Both the position numbers and the translations under genes were made by a program. The notes under the pieces were generated by a model that did no database searches, had not been told where the DNA came from, and worked only from the letters and a program-made list of their open reading frames with translations. 64,000 nucleotides of DNA from a virus: the IMG/VR virus record IMGVR_UViG_3300035698_018475, positions 60,323-124,322 of that record; one strand, 5' to 3'. Numbering within the stretch: position 1 is the first letter of the stretch; each line of letters begins with the position of its first letter. Positions 8,090 through 17,285 of this stretch are shown here, piece after piece.

Positions 8090-9889
8090 ATGCCGAACCT
8101 TTTGGACTACGTAAATTATGACTTTGATAATCTAGTGGCTCAGCTCCAAGAACGGTTGAGGGAGAACGATGCTTGGAAAGATGCTTATAGATCTGGCACA
8201 GGGCAGATGCTGATTGAATTCTATGCTTATGTGGGGAATTTAGTTCTTTACTATGTGGAAAGAAGAGCAGAAGAGGGTTATATAGGTACTGCACAGAATA
8301 GATCCAGTGTGGTGAATTTAGTTAAACTACTTAACTATTCTCCGAAGAGAAAAACTTCTTCCACCGGGTTATTAACATTTTCTCTAGCATCAGCGAATGC
8401 TTTTGATATCTATATAGAGAAGTTTGTACGAATCAGTACTTCTGCTGGATTAAAATTTGTTGTAGGAGAGAAAGAACTGGACGAGGATGGAGAATATACC
8501 GGCAATATAGTTGGTGGTGGGGTATTAAGAGCAGGTTCTACCAGTATAGACCTGACAGCTATACAGGGAGAATTGGTACAGAAAGAAATAACCTCCCCCG
8601 GAACTGCGGATCAGACTTACATAATAGAGGATACTAATGTAGAGAACTACACTTTGTCCGTAACAGTAGATGGAATAATTTGGACCAGAGTCACTTCTTT
8701 TGCTGCATCCGAATCTAGTGATGCTCATTATGTGGTCAGGGAGGAATTGGATGGTACTCTGAAGATATTATTTGGGGATAATGAGAAAGGATATATTCCC
8801 CCAATACTGAGTACTATATTTATTCAATATATACTGTCTGATGGGTTGGATGGTAATGTGTTTCAGGGAGATCAAATAACCACTATAGATTCTGATATCT
8901 TCGATGTAGAGGCAAATTCTATAACTTTGACTGTCACTAATTCAAGTGCAATTGATCCTGATACGGGAGATACCATTGGTGCTTTTGTGGGTGGGGATAA
9001 TGAAGAAGATATTGAAGAAATCCGATATGAAGCACCCAGAGTGTTCAGAACAGGAGAAAGGGCGGTCACTAGGAATGATTTTATTGCTATACTTGAGAAT
9101 TATGCCGGAATTGCAACTGCCAATGCCTGGGGAGAAAATGAAGAGACCCCACCAGATTATGATATGTTCAATACGGTAAATCTTTGCTTCCTTTTGTATG
9201 GATGGGCACAACCAACTACTACCTTTAAGTCAGTATTGTCTGATTATTTGTATGGTAGATCCCTGATAACCGTAAAGTATGAGTATGTAGATGTGGAAAT
9301 AGTTTATGTCATTCCTGTTATTGATGTTATTACTACCAAGAACTATTCTTTATCCCAGGCAAGGTTAGATGTGGAAGGAGTATTTGAAGATCAGTTCGTA
9401 CTAGGAAGTACCACAAAATTGGGAGAGGCTAAAAATTATTCTAATCTTGTCAGTATGGTTGATGAATTAACTGGAGTATCTTACCATCATTTGGTATTGG
9501 AATTACATCAAGAAATACAGGATGAAGAGGAGTCATCCTTAGGTTCTGGTGGTACTTATTCTGGAACTTTATTATTGATTCCTGTAAAAGCAGAAGCAGA
9601 ATCGGTTAAGGTCTATCTGGGTTCTGGAAGTACTGCAACTCAGATTGGGGAAGATGATGGTTCTGGAGTATTAGCTTCTACTGGAGTCACATATACAGTT
9701 ACGGGAACTATCAATTATACTACTGGAGTATTTTCTGTGACAGTAAGTCCGGAACCAACTTCAGGGACTGTGATAGCCATAAGATATCAGCAGGATTATA
9801 CTGATCGTGAGCAGGATGTAGTAGTAGATTACAATCAGATATGTCGATTACAAGACGTGGATATAACCAGTATTTCAAGCGAGAACTAA
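8090..9889 (+). CDS. Baseplate wedge protein gp6/gpJ-like
   Basis: 599 aa from ATG 8090 (a GTG at 8087 overlaps the upstream stop). The N-terminus (DYVNYDFDNLVAQLQERL) and the segment RYEAPRVFRTGERAVTRNDF are standard Baseplate_J/gp6 features; the latter precedes the conserved EAILENYAGI-type helix. Wedge proteins of this family dimerise to form the inner baseplate ring. Near the C-terminus is an inserted beta-rich stretch (about 490-570, VKVYLGSGSTATQIG ... YTTGVFSVTV) that looks like a small Ig/jelly-roll-type domain. It runs with the gp25-like gene. Confidence 0.85.
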   Translation: MPNLLDYVNYDFDNLVAQLQERLRENDAWKDAYRSGTGQMLIEFYAYVGNLVLYYVERRAEEGYIGTAQNRSSVVNLVKLLNYSPKRKTSSTGLLTFSLASANAFDIYIEKFVRISTSAGLKFVVGEKELDEDGEYTGNIVGGGVLRAGSTSIDLTAIQGELVQKEITSPGTADQTYIIEDTNVENYTLSVTVDGIIWTRVTSFAASESSDAHYVVREELDGTLKILFGDNEKGYIPPILSTIFIQYILSDGLDGNVFQGDQITTIDSDIFDVEANSITLTVTNSSAIDPDTGDTIGAFVGGDNEEDIEEIRYEAPRVFRTGERAVTRNDFIAILENYAGIATANAWGENEETPPDYDMFNTVNLCFLLYGWAQPTTTFKSVLSDYLYGRSLITVKYEYVDVEIVYVIPVIDVITTKNYSLSQARLDVEGVFEDQFVLGSTTKLGEAKNYSNLVSMVDELTGVSYHHLVLELHQEIQDEEESSLGSGGTYSGTLLLIPVKAEAESVKVYLGSGSTATQIGEDDGSGVLASTGVTYTVTGTINYTTGVFSVTVSPEPTSGTVIAIRYQQDYTDREQDVVVDYNQICRLQDVDITSISSEN

Positions 9890-9891
9890 TT

Positions 9892-10386
9892 ATGGGTAGA
9901 CATCAACTTTATGTATGTGAGTGGACCTTCACTCATAGGGATCTAAATGGAATACTCTCCAAGAAGACCATAAGGAATGCTTTGGTAGATCAAGGAGAGA
10001 GACTGATACTGGAAACCTTCTTCCGTGGACAGAATACTCCTACGGATTTCTTTGTAGGTCTTGCCTATGGATCTATGTCAGAATCCAGTACTCTGGATAC
10101 CATTCCTGGAGAGCCCTCCGGTAATGGTTATGCCAGAGTTACTTTGAGTAGGAATACCACGGACTTTCCTGAGATGGAACAGGATGAAGGGGATTGGGTG
10201 GTTTATACGCTGGCGAAGGTTTTCACGGCAAGTGGGGGAAGTATTGGTCCAGTTAATCTGGCTTTCATGGGGGCGAATATAGGAGATGGTACTTCCAGAC
10301 TAGTCAGTTATTTATCATTGCCGGTGGAAACTACTTTACAAGATGGGGAGACTCTTACCTTTACACTGAAGATGAAAGCGATGTAA
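9892..10386 (+). CDS. Baseplate-associated structural protein, unknown
   Basis: 164 aa from ATG 9892, two bases after the gp6-like stop; a longer frame from 9841 would overlap that gene and lacks a ribosome site. It contains RNALVDQGERLILETFFRG and GEPSGNGYARVTLSRNTT, a pattern seen in proteins next to phage baseplate and fibre genes, but I know no named family. It is beta-rich with no membrane or signal sequence. Position between gp6-like and gpI-like genes suggests a baseplate or fibre-connector role. Confidence 0.55.
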   Translation: MGRHQLYVCEWTFTHRDLNGILSKKTIRNALVDQGERLILETFFRGQNTPTDFFVGLAYGSMSESSTLDTIPGEPSGNGYARVTLSRNTTDFPEMEQDEGDWVVYTLAKVFTASGGSIGPVNLAFMGANIGDGTSRLVSYLSLPVETTLQDGETLTFTLKMKAM

Positions 10387-11697
10387 ATGAGAATAGAATT
10401 TGAGATACAGGTAGAACGGTCCAGGCAACTTGATCTATTACAACTTATTCCTGATAAGTTCCATGGTTCTGTGGTATTAAAAGATCTTATCAGAGAAGTG
10501 GGTTATCTTGTGGGAACCTGGTTGGAGAAGATAGAAGATCTTATTAAGTTGCAAGACCCTGATATAATTCAACTACGGTATCTTTATGAGTTGGGTAATC
10601 TACTGGGAGTGGAATTTCCTTATGTTAGTTCCAAATTTGAAGTCAGGGTAAGAAAAGAATTAAGGAATGTTATTGATTGGTATAGAGTAAAAGGTACATA
10701 TTCTGCACTTACCATTATTGCTAATTTGTTAGGAGTAGATGCAAATATATATGATTTTTACACCAACGATTATACAAACTTTTACGCCTCAGAATGGTTT
10801 GTGGGAGAAGCGGGGGAAAACCCTCCCGATTTTGATTCCACCTATTATAAATCTCCTCACTTTGGGTTCGAAGTCATATTGTTATATAAATTAGATACCG
10901 AGGGAGAAGGTTCCTCCGAGGGAGTCGGGCATTTGTGGACTTTTGGCAACTTCTCTGATCTAATAAGGTATTTGGATCAGGTAAGACCTGTAAATACAGT
11001 GCCTCATTTTATACTCCTCTTAGATATCGATCTGGATGAGACCACTGAATATGATTGGCCCTCTGATTGGTATGAACTATGGGCGGACGATTCCTTTGGG
11101 ACCGGTGGACCACCGGTGGTTATAGGGGATATTGTTGGTAGAACCCTGGTGGATCGTCCTGATGCTAAGATCTTTTTTGATGAAAGATTTATGGTAGAAG
11201 GGAGGAATATTAGATTCGATCAAGATGATGGTGAAGGTACGGGAGATAATCATCGGTTTGATGATTATGATACTACCTTTATGTTATCCATCAATAGTTG
11301 GACTATTGGTCAAGGAAATAAAAATGCTACTATATTAGAAAAAGCTGCGGCTTTGTTAGAAACAGATTTTGATATCGAAACTCCATATCTGTCAGGCACA
11401 AGAGCATCTTATACCACTGAGTCAGATCCTATTACTGGGAGAGCGAGATATATTTGGGTGGATGCATTGGGGGTAGATATTTTAACCCTCTCCGATTTGG
11501 AAGATAGTTGGGAGTTTGAGATTATATTAGATCCCGAAGATAGGATAGCGGGACTATCAGAGGCTGTTTTGTACATAGATGGAGAGCCTGCGGCGGGGGC
11601 ACTCTTTCCTGATATTGATAAAGATGGGGAAGGTATATATGATTGGTATACCTTTACTGGAGTACAATTACGTATTGTTTTTAGACTATATAAATAA
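10387..11697 (+). CDS. Tail protein I-like (P2 gpI family) with long C-terminal extension
   Basis: 436 aa. The first 130 residues match tail protein I: a helical start, LRYLYELGNLLGVEFP, then EVRVRKELRNVIDWYRVKGTY and SALTIIANLLGV. This family joins baseplate wedge to tail fibres. The remaining 300 residues are acidic and beta-rich, much longer than the usual gpI (about 200 aa), and may be a fibre-docking domain. It abuts the upstream gene with no gap. Confidence 0.7.
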   Translation: MRIEFEIQVERSRQLDLLQLIPDKFHGSVVLKDLIREVGYLVGTWLEKIEDLIKLQDPDIIQLRYLYELGNLLGVEFPYVSSKFEVRVRKELRNVIDWYRVKGTYSALTIIANLLGVDANIYDFYTNDYTNFYASEWFVGEAGENPPDFDSTYYKSPHFGFEVILLYKLDTEGEGSSEGVGHLWTFGNFSDLIRYLDQVRPVNTVPHFILLLDIDLDETTEYDWPSDWYELWADDSFGTGGPPVVIGDIVGRTLVDRPDAKIFFDERFMVEGRNIRFDQDDGEGTGDNHRFDDYDTTFMLSINSWTIGQGNKNATILEKAAALLETDFDIETPYLSGTRASYTTESDPITGRARYIWVDALGVDILTLSDLEDSWEFEIILDPEDRIAGLSEAVLYIDGEPAAGALFPDIDKDGEGIYDWYTFTGVQLRIVFRLYK

Positions 11698-11712
11698 GTG
11701 AGGAACTAAACA

Positions 11713-12861
11713 ATGGCTGTTCCAGATCAATTATTGTCGGTGGAGTATCAGGATTATGCAGATTCTCCAGTAGTGAATAGGAGATTCCGAAACATAAGAC
11801 CTCTAGGGATTTACCATGGGGGATATATTACTTTAGAATCTGCAACCAGTATAAAAATAGGAACCCTGGATTGTGAAGTATCGTCTACTTATCTGAGTAC
11901 TATACATCAGATAAAATTAGAGACCACTACTGATACTACCATGACCGGACTTGTATCTACCCAGAGATATGTGGTTATACGATGGCAGTATGCTCCAGTC
12001 AGGGGAAGTAATGATGCTCAGATATTAGTGGTAGCCTTGGGAAATATACAGACCTATGATTTGGTAGTAGGTATACTTACTTGGAATGCAGGTGGTACTG
12101 CTATTATTGCAGTGGGTTATTATGATTCTAGTAATAAGGTAAGGCGGGACACGCCGGAACATCCTGAACAATTACTGAAAGTGGTTCCCCATCCCAGTGG
12201 TGCAAGAAATGTGATGGTCAAGTATGGTCGGGCCACTGTTGGTTCTGTCTTATACACTGTAGATGAGCAAGCAGTAGTTTGTACATCTGCCCCTGGATTT
12301 ATCTATGTAAATAGTTCCGGAAGTTTGGTATTTGAAGTTGGGGGTACTTATACTGGAAAATTAGTTCTAGCTGCAATCAGTAATGATCTTATAATTGTAT
12401 CATCTTCCATAACTGATTTGCGGAGCTTCATTTCCTTACCCAGTTCTTCCAGTAACTATGCATCAGCAACCAGTATAACTGCATTTAGTATAGCAAAAGA
12501 TACTGGTACTGGTCCGGATGGTCAGGGCTCTTTCTATGACATCCCAGTAATGTCTGTAGATATAACAACTACTGGTGGACCTTTATTAGTCATGTTTAAT
12601 GCTTCTATGGGTCAGAAGGTTAATGTTTCTAATTATGTTAGATTATTGGTCGAACGTACTTTAATAGCCAAAAAGATTTTGCGTACGGGAGAAGGATTTT
12701 CTCATCCAGATGCCAGTTTAATGGGAGTATTAGCAGTGGCTGCAGGGACTCATACAGTAAAAGCACAGGTATGGCCCAGAAATTCAGCAGTGAATAATAT
12801 TTGGGATGCTACATGGGATTATGAGAACAGGAGAAATCTTGTTGCTGTAGAGTTAGGTTAA
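11713..12861 (+). CDS. Tail fibre-like protein with jelly-roll-type C-terminus
   Basis: 382 aa, rich in Ser, Thr, Gly and Val. The N-terminus carries a repeated-strand layout common to fibre shafts. The end (FSIAKDTGTG ... PVMSVDITTTGGPLLVMFNASM, then VLAVAAGTHTVKAQVWPR and NLVAVELG) resembles the C1q/TNF-like jelly roll found at the tips of receptor-binding fibres. It follows the gpI-like adaptor, as fibre genes usually do. Receptor is unknown. Confidence 0.6.
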   Translation: MAVPDQLLSVEYQDYADSPVVNRRFRNIRPLGIYHGGYITLESATSIKIGTLDCEVSSTYLSTIHQIKLETTTDTTMTGLVSTQRYVVIRWQYAPVRGSNDAQILVVALGNIQTYDLVVGILTWNAGGTAIIAVGYYDSSNKVRRDTPEHPEQLLKVVPHPSGARNVMVKYGRATVGSVLYTVDEQAVVCTSAPGFIYVNSSGSLVFEVGGTYTGKLVLAAISNDLIIVSSSITDLRSFISLPSSSSNYASATSITAFSIAKDTGTGPDGQGSFYDIPVMSVDITTTGGPLLVMFNASMGQKVNVSNYVRLLVERTLIAKKILRTGEGFSHPDASLMGVLAVAAGTHTVKAQVWPRNSAVNNIWDATWDYENRRNLVAVELG

Positions 12862-12863
12862 GT

Positions 12864-14027
12864 ATGGCTAATAAGAGAATGGAACTAGTGGATGAAGAGT
12901 CGTTTCCTCCCGATGGGTTTGTGGTAGGTCCCAGTCCTGGTTTAAGGTTTGATCTAGAAGATGAATTTACCATTGGTGATGAGTATATCCGTATTTATAC
13001 TGATATACTTTCAGGTCATGGTAAATATGCTATTCCTCCTTATGCAGGTAATCTCAGTATTCATGCTCTTGATGGTTCATATACAGGTCCTATCAATCAT
13101 GATGGAAGTAATACAGTAGATGTAATTGTGGTGGACTATCTTGGAAGTTTCTACGTTGGGATTACTGGTCCAGGAGCTGAAGTTTCAAAATATAATAGTG
13201 CAGGAGTTAAAGTCGCATCTTGGGGAGTTGGTGGGGATATTGCTCTTAGTAGTACAGGAATATATGTAAATCCAGATCGTTCATTGTATATTACTACATC
13301 TATTGCAGGTAGAGGAATAGAGAAGTATGATAAAGATGGCATTTTAGAATGGTCAAACGGTCTTTCATTTCCTGGATATCCAACTTCTATAGATGTGGAT
13401 GATGATCTGAATATTATAGTAGGTCTTACTACTTCAGGTGCTTCTGGTGTTCCTCTTATCAGTAAATACAGTGCAGCAGATGGATCTTTACTAGAAGTTA
13501 TAATGCTTGGGGCCTCAAGAAGTCGTATATATTGGATAAAGTATGAACTTGATGATGATAGAATGTATTGTATATTTAATCGTTATACTACTGGAGCACA
13601 TGCTTTTTGGATAAGAAGTTTGAGTGGTGGTACTAATTTGGATACCTTATCATTTGATGATATGAAACAGTGTGTGTATTTTGAAGGTTTCTTCTATGTT
13701 ACCGCTGGTAATCCTCAGACTGTACAAGGATTTTATGGTACTATATTTAAGTTAAAGGTTACGGGTGATGTTATAACCGTAGTAGCTACTTATGATACCA
13801 ATGCTTACTCCAGATCTATATGTATAGATCAGTATAAAAGAGTTTGGGTGGGGGGAAACATAGGGACTAATCCAGATGCAACAGATGCTATATTTTGGGT
13901 ATTAGATATAGATCTTAACTTTTTGTATGCAGGGTATCCTCCACTGAAGAATAATACATTCATTTCTCAGTGGCTTGCATCTATACCAACAGGAAGAGAT
14001 TATGATATAGGATTTTTACCTGGATAA
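12864..14027 (+). CDS. Beta-propeller-like protein at the end of the tail operon
   Basis: 387 aa. Repeated segments of the type YLGSFYVGITGPGAEVSKYN, DRSLYITTSIAGRGIEKYDK and LNIIVGLTTSG...ISKYSA look like NHL/YncE-type propeller blades; five or more can be made out. It starts 2 nt after the fibre-like gene, so it is probably virion-associated, perhaps binding a surface carbohydrate or protein. No signal peptide. Enzyme activity cannot be inferred. Confidence 0.55.
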   Translation: MANKRMELVDEESFPPDGFVVGPSPGLRFDLEDEFTIGDEYIRIYTDILSGHGKYAIPPYAGNLSIHALDGSYTGPINHDGSNTVDVIVVDYLGSFYVGITGPGAEVSKYNSAGVKVASWGVGGDIALSSTGIYVNPDRSLYITTSIAGRGIEKYDKDGILEWSNGLSFPGYPTSIDVDDDLNIIVGLTTSGASGVPLISKYSAADGSLLEVIMLGASRSRIYWIKYELDDDRMYCIFNRYTTGAHAFWIRSLSGGTNLDTLSFDDMKQCVYFEGFFYVTAGNPQTVQGFYGTIFKLKVTGDVITVVATYDTNAYSRSICIDQYKRVWVGGNIGTNPDATDAIFWVLDIDLNFLYAGYPPLKNNTFISQWLASIPTGRDYDIGFLPG

Positions 14028-14037
14028 GGATTGATCA

Positions 14038-14679
14038 GTGGGTGGAGCCAAAGTATTTGTAATCGGGGGTGGTCCTTCTTTAGAGCAGTTTGATCTATCT
14101 CTCCTGGAGCAGGAAGATACTATCTGTGTGAACCAGGCAGTATTTGATGTTCCTAACCCCACTTACCTTATAACCTGTGATTATACTTTCCTGCATAAGG
14201 TAGGGAGACAAAAAGTAGCTAATTCCCCTGCTAGGAAGATATTTGTAGCTCAGTTTATAGGTGATACTTTACAAGATATTGATTCTCGTATAGTGGACAC
14301 CCAGCACAATATTGTTTATGATCTATCACTTTTTGATCAGATTATAAGAGCATATACCAGATCTGGTTTGGGCCTTACCTTTAATGATTTTCGGAGTGGT
14401 GGTAATAGTGGCTATTGTGGTCTGCAATTGGCAGTACTTCTGGGTTATAGGGAAATAAGACTCCTGGGGTTCGATCTGGGTGTAAGAGGTAGGAGAACTC
14501 ATTATCATAATGTTTATAGATCTAGTCCTGAAAAATTTCAGAAAAAACTTGATGCTTATTTGAAAGAGTTTATAATTGGGATCGAACAGTTGCGGAAGGA
14601 GATGCCAGATAGAGAAGTATATTCCTCCAGTCCTTTTAGCAGATTGAATGATTATATCCCCATGAAGGAGGGCGTATAG
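14038..14679 (+). CDS. DUF115/MptE-like Rossmann protein
   Basis: 213 aa from GTG 14038 behind an AAGGA site. The start (GGAKVFVIGGGPSL), NPTYLITCDYTF, SGGNSGYCGLQLAVLLGYREI and LLGFDLGVRGRRTHYH match the DUF115 (6-hydroxymethylpterin diphosphokinase MptE-like) family, which includes glycan-linked proteins near flagellin and capsule glycosylation loci. A second member lies at 37117 fused to a glycosyltransferase. It marks the transition from tail to glycan genes. Whether it acts on a pterin or a sugar nucleotide is not known. Confidence 0.65.
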   Translation: MGGAKVFVIGGGPSLEQFDLSLLEQEDTICVNQAVFDVPNPTYLITCDYTFLHKVGRQKVANSPARKIFVAQFIGDTLQDIDSRIVDTQHNIVYDLSLFDQIIRAYTRSGLGLTFNDFRSGGNSGYCGLQLAVLLGYREIRLLGFDLGVRGRRTHYHNVYRSSPEKFQKKLDAYLKEFIIGIEQLRKEMPDREVYSSSPFSRLNDYIPMKEGV

Positions 14680-14849
14680 TGTTATTTAGACCTCCCAGGA
14701 TCTCCCCTAAGAGGGGATTTCCCCGATTATGGAGTGCAACCCATGTATTTGCTATTATGAAGGGAATGGCTTATAACTCCTTATGTTATAAGGGTTTAGA
14801 GATTGTTTTTATTATATGTTCCATAACTCGTTATTTTATAAAGGGTTAG
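14679..14849 (+). CDS. Possible 56-aa ORF over repeat DNA
   Basis: A GTG at 14679 overlaps the preceding stop and has AAGGAGGG about 7 nt upstream. The frame runs 56 codons (MLFRPPRISPKRGFPRLW ... ITRYFIKG). However, it reads through a CCCCTAAGAGGGG hairpin and two copies of a dispersed palindromic repeat, so the open frame may be accidental. No family resemblance. Confidence 0.25.
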   Translation: MLFRPPRISPKRGFPRLWSATHVFAIMKGMAYNSLCYKGLEIVFIICSITRYFIKG

Positions 14850-14852
14850 AGA
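14771..14852. repeat. Dispersed palindromic repeat, tandem pair A and B
   Basis: Two copies 50 nt apart: 14771-14802 and 14821-14852. Each has the layout ATAACTCCTTAT, a 3-nt loop, ATAAGGGTT, then TAGAGA (second copy with changes). The arms pair over about 10 bp. A T-rich run follows each. Related copies lie at 50951-50982 and 51039-51070. They could be terminators at operon ends or a mobile/host-derived repeat. Confidence 0.6.
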
Positions 14853-14886
14853 AACTTTTTGATACCAAGGATTCTACTTCTGTATT

Positions 14887-14901
14887 GGAGTATATTATAT
14901 A
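14887..14901 (+). promoter_or_regulatory. Candidate promoter motif GGAGTATATTATATA
   Basis: The 15-mer GGAGTATATTATATA lies just before the first glycosyltransferase of the glycan block. The same 15-mer occurs on the minus strand at 60758-60772, and AGAGTATATTATAAAT at 60831-60845. No good -35 box accompanies it here. It may be a phage-specific promoter element or chance AT-rich similarity. Confidence 0.3.
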
Positions 14902-14904
14902 CGT

Positions 14905-15585
14905 ATGGATAGTATTACCATAGTTATACCAACAAGGAATAGATATGAGAAGTTGATCAAAACTTTAGAGTCTATTCCCGATCTTTCTTATGTGAAAATC
15001 ATTGTAATTTGTGATGGTGAGGATGAGACAAGAAGATTATTGGAAAAAGAGTACATAAGATTTGCGAGAAATATGGACGTTTGGGATTTTGCTATTCAGG
15101 CAGGTGCAGTACGTTGTAGGAATCATGTTATACAACGTATAAGTGATGGAGTATTATATGCAACTGATGATATAACATTCCAGGAGGGAGCAATAGAATC
15201 TGCTTTTCACACTTTTAATAAGAACTTCCCCGATGATGATGGAGTAGTGGGATTTGTACAAATTCCAGGTTCTTTTGATCCAACAGGAGTGGCCCTAGTG
15301 GGTCAAAAGTTTCTCCACAGATACCCGGAGAAAAAGTTGTTCTTCCCTGGATATTTTCATTTTAGTTCTCAAGAAGTTCATAGATTATGCGAAAGAATTG
15401 AATATGTTCATCATGGTATAACTACTTTTGTTCAGGATAAGAATGCGGTGGTGGAGCACCTTCATCCTGGTAAGTTCAAGGATCAGATGGATCAAACTCA
15501 TTTAGATGCAAGGATCTTCCGAAGTAGAGATCTTGAATTGTCCAGAAGAAGGAAAAAGGATGCATTAGTTTGGGGTAATGTTTAA
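14905..15585 (+). CDS. GT-A (GT2-like) glycosyltransferase
   Basis: 226 aa. GT2 fold pattern: SITIVIPTRNRYEKLIKTL at the N-terminus, a YVKIIVICDGEDE nucleotide-binding strand, AGAVRCRNHVIQ, and YATDDITF where TDD is the DXD-type metal and sugar-nucleotide site. The C-terminus carries HHGITTFVQDKNAVVEH, a region often holding the catalytic base. It opens the glycan block after a 225-nt gap. Donor and acceptor are unknown. Confidence 0.8.
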   Translation: MDSITIVIPTRNRYEKLIKTLESIPDLSYVKIIVICDGEDETRRLLEKEYIRFARNMDVWDFAIQAGAVRCRNHVIQRISDGVLYATDDITFQEGAIESAFHTFNKNFPDDDGVVGFVQIPGSFDPTGVALVGQKFLHRYPEKKLFFPGYFHFSSQEVHRLCERIEYVHHGITTFVQDKNAVVEHLHPGKFKDQMDQTHLDARIFRSRDLELSRRRKKDALVWGNV

Positions 15586-15597
15586 GGAGTTTTAGTA

Positions 15598-16482
15598 GTG
15601 GGAAAACCATGTTTCTTTGCTGATGTGGGAGAATTGGGTTGGAGTCTTGACCTTTCCGCTCATATGAGATATCGAAAGTGTTTGGGTGAAGAAAGTCATG
15701 TTATGACTTACCCAGAGAGGTTCTGCCTATATGAGGGTCTTTGTGGATATTCACAAGTACCTGATTCTTTCTACTCAAATTTTAGTGAGTTGTTTCCAGA
15801 TGGCTTTGGTTTTTATGACGAGTTTGGTAGAAGAGTAAAGTTATGGGATTACTTCTCTAAATTAGTACCAGAGGGTTTTGAGATGTATCCTGGTATGAGG
15901 TTTAAGTGTGATAAGTTTTGGGTAGGGAGTTGTATATATCAATCTTATCCAGTTAAGAATCAAATAGAAGGTAAGTATATTCTGGTCTTTCCAAGGTATA
16001 GGAAGGAAGCACCTTATAATAGGCGTAATTTATCACAACAATTTTATGTAGATTTAGTGAGAGAATTATGCAGAACTTTTTCTAATACGAGAATTATTAT
16101 GGTAGGGGATAGTAGATCTTCCTATTCCTTAGGATTAGTTGGTATATGCCATAATTATGTTGATTATACAAGTGTTCGACCAGATCTGCAGAAGATGATA
16201 GATCTTTGTGGATCTGCAGTTGCAGCTATTGGTGGACAATCAGCTTTACCAAAACTATCATTGCTTCAGAAAGTCCCAACTTTTATGATAGGTCATGAAC
16301 GGGAAAGACATATAAAGGAACAAAATTGGACGAATACCGAGGTTGGTTTTTATGAAGTGGAGGAAGATGGTTATTCTGATCTTACTTTAGACAGTCATTT
16401 GTTCCATCCTGGAGTGGATCAGACTATAAGTTGTGGGGAATCTATCATCTCTTTTGTGAGGAGTTGTTTATGTCCATCTTAG
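15598..16482 (+). CDS. GT-B-like glycosyltransferase (GT9-like layout)
   Basis: 294 aa from GTG 15598, with AAGGAG 11 nt upstream. The second half has the sequence IEGKYILVFPRYRKEAP, then TRIIMVGDSRSS and DLCGSAVAAIGGQSALPKLS followed by VPTFMIGHERERH. That order (strand, nucleotide-binding loop, GGQSALPKL acceptor-site helix) resembles the C-terminal Rossmann domain of heptosyltransferase-like GT9 enzymes. The N-terminal domain is not recognisable. It sits between GT-A genes; assignment is moderate. Confidence 0.55.
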   Translation: MGKPCFFADVGELGWSLDLSAHMRYRKCLGEESHVMTYPERFCLYEGLCGYSQVPDSFYSNFSELFPDGFGFYDEFGRRVKLWDYFSKLVPEGFEMYPGMRFKCDKFWVGSCIYQSYPVKNQIEGKYILVFPRYRKEAPYNRRNLSQQFYVDLVRELCRTFSNTRIIMVGDSRSSYSLGLVGICHNYVDYTSVRPDLQKMIDLCGSAVAAIGGQSALPKLSLLQKVPTFMIGHERERHIKEQNWTNTEVGFYEVEEDGYSDLTLDSHLFHPGVDQTISCGESIISFVRSCLCPS

Positions 16483-17285
16483 GGGTATGTATTGTTACTT
16501 GTGATAGACCAAATCATCTTGAGAGTTGTATTAAGTCTATACGTAAAGGTAATTATCCTTGTAAAATTGTTGTAGTGGATAATGGGGATGTGAAGAAGGA
16601 GCAAACTTATCGTATTGTTGAAGAACTCTGTTGTACTTATCTGGAAGGGAGAAATGGAAATTCCCCTGAAGGACAGAATATAGGTTTCAATTACTTACAA
16701 ACAAATGTTGATTTTATACTTAAGTCCGATGATGATATTGAGTACAGTGGAGACTATATCAATAAGTTAATGGAACATATTTTGTTTGATCAGGGTATAT
16801 GTGCTGTGGGAGGGACTTGTTACTCAAGGCACAGGAAAGAGCGGGTGGAACTTAAAAATGGGAAGTGGTTTTGTGGGGATAAAGATGTATCTTCCCGGTT
16901 TATGTTATGGAGGGTGAGGCGGCCTCCAAATCTGGTAGATATGAGGTTCTTACATGGTGGATTTATTTATAGAGTAAAAGATGCTCTGACTTTGAGAAAA
17001 CATACCCAAAAGGTAAGGGGAGAAGGACCTTTTGGAGACTACTTTTCCAGGGTGGCTTATAGGGAGGAAACTGAATTTAGTTTTTTACTAAGAGAAATGA
17101 CTGGACAAAGATTAGTGTTAGATACTTCTGCAGAATCTTTCCACTACTATGCCAAAGGTGGAATAAGAAGATTTGATGTTAAGGCCTGTTCAAGATCAGA
17201 CGAGAAAAATATGATGAATGTTTTTGAGAGGTTAGGTAAAGTCCCAACCATATTACCACCTTTTATTGGAGTTCTAGATGAATAG
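16470..17285 (+). CDS. GT-A (GT2-like) glycosyltransferase
   Basis: 271 aa from ATG 16470, which has TGAGGAG 7 nt upstream; a longer frame from 16431 only adds overlap with the previous gene. The fold is clear: GVCIVTCDRPNHLESCIKSI, then CKIVVVDNGD, NIGFNYL and FILKSDDDIEYSG with the DDD metal-binding motif. LHGGFIYRV and REETEFSFLLREM match the acceptor-side ED motif of GT2 enzymes. It overlaps the preceding stop by 13 nt. Confidence 0.85.
   Translation: MSILGVCIVTCDRPNHLESCIKSIRKGNYPCKIVVVDNGDVKKEQTYRIVEELCCTYLEGRNGNSPEGQNIGFNYLQTNVDFILKSDDDIEYSGDYINKLMEHILFDQGICAVGGTCYSRHRKERVELKNGKWFCGDKDVSSRFMLWRVRRPPNLVDMRFLHGGFIYRVKDALTLRKHTQKVRGEGPFGDYFSRVAYREETEFSFLLREMTGQRLVLDTSAESFHYYAKGGIRRFDVKACSRSDEKNMMNVFERLGKVPTILPPFIGVLDE

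Noticed and set aside
9841-10386. Longer start at 9841 for the protein after the gp6-like gene
   Set aside because: It would overlap the gp6-like coding end by about 50 nt and the ATG at 9892 lies just after its stop.
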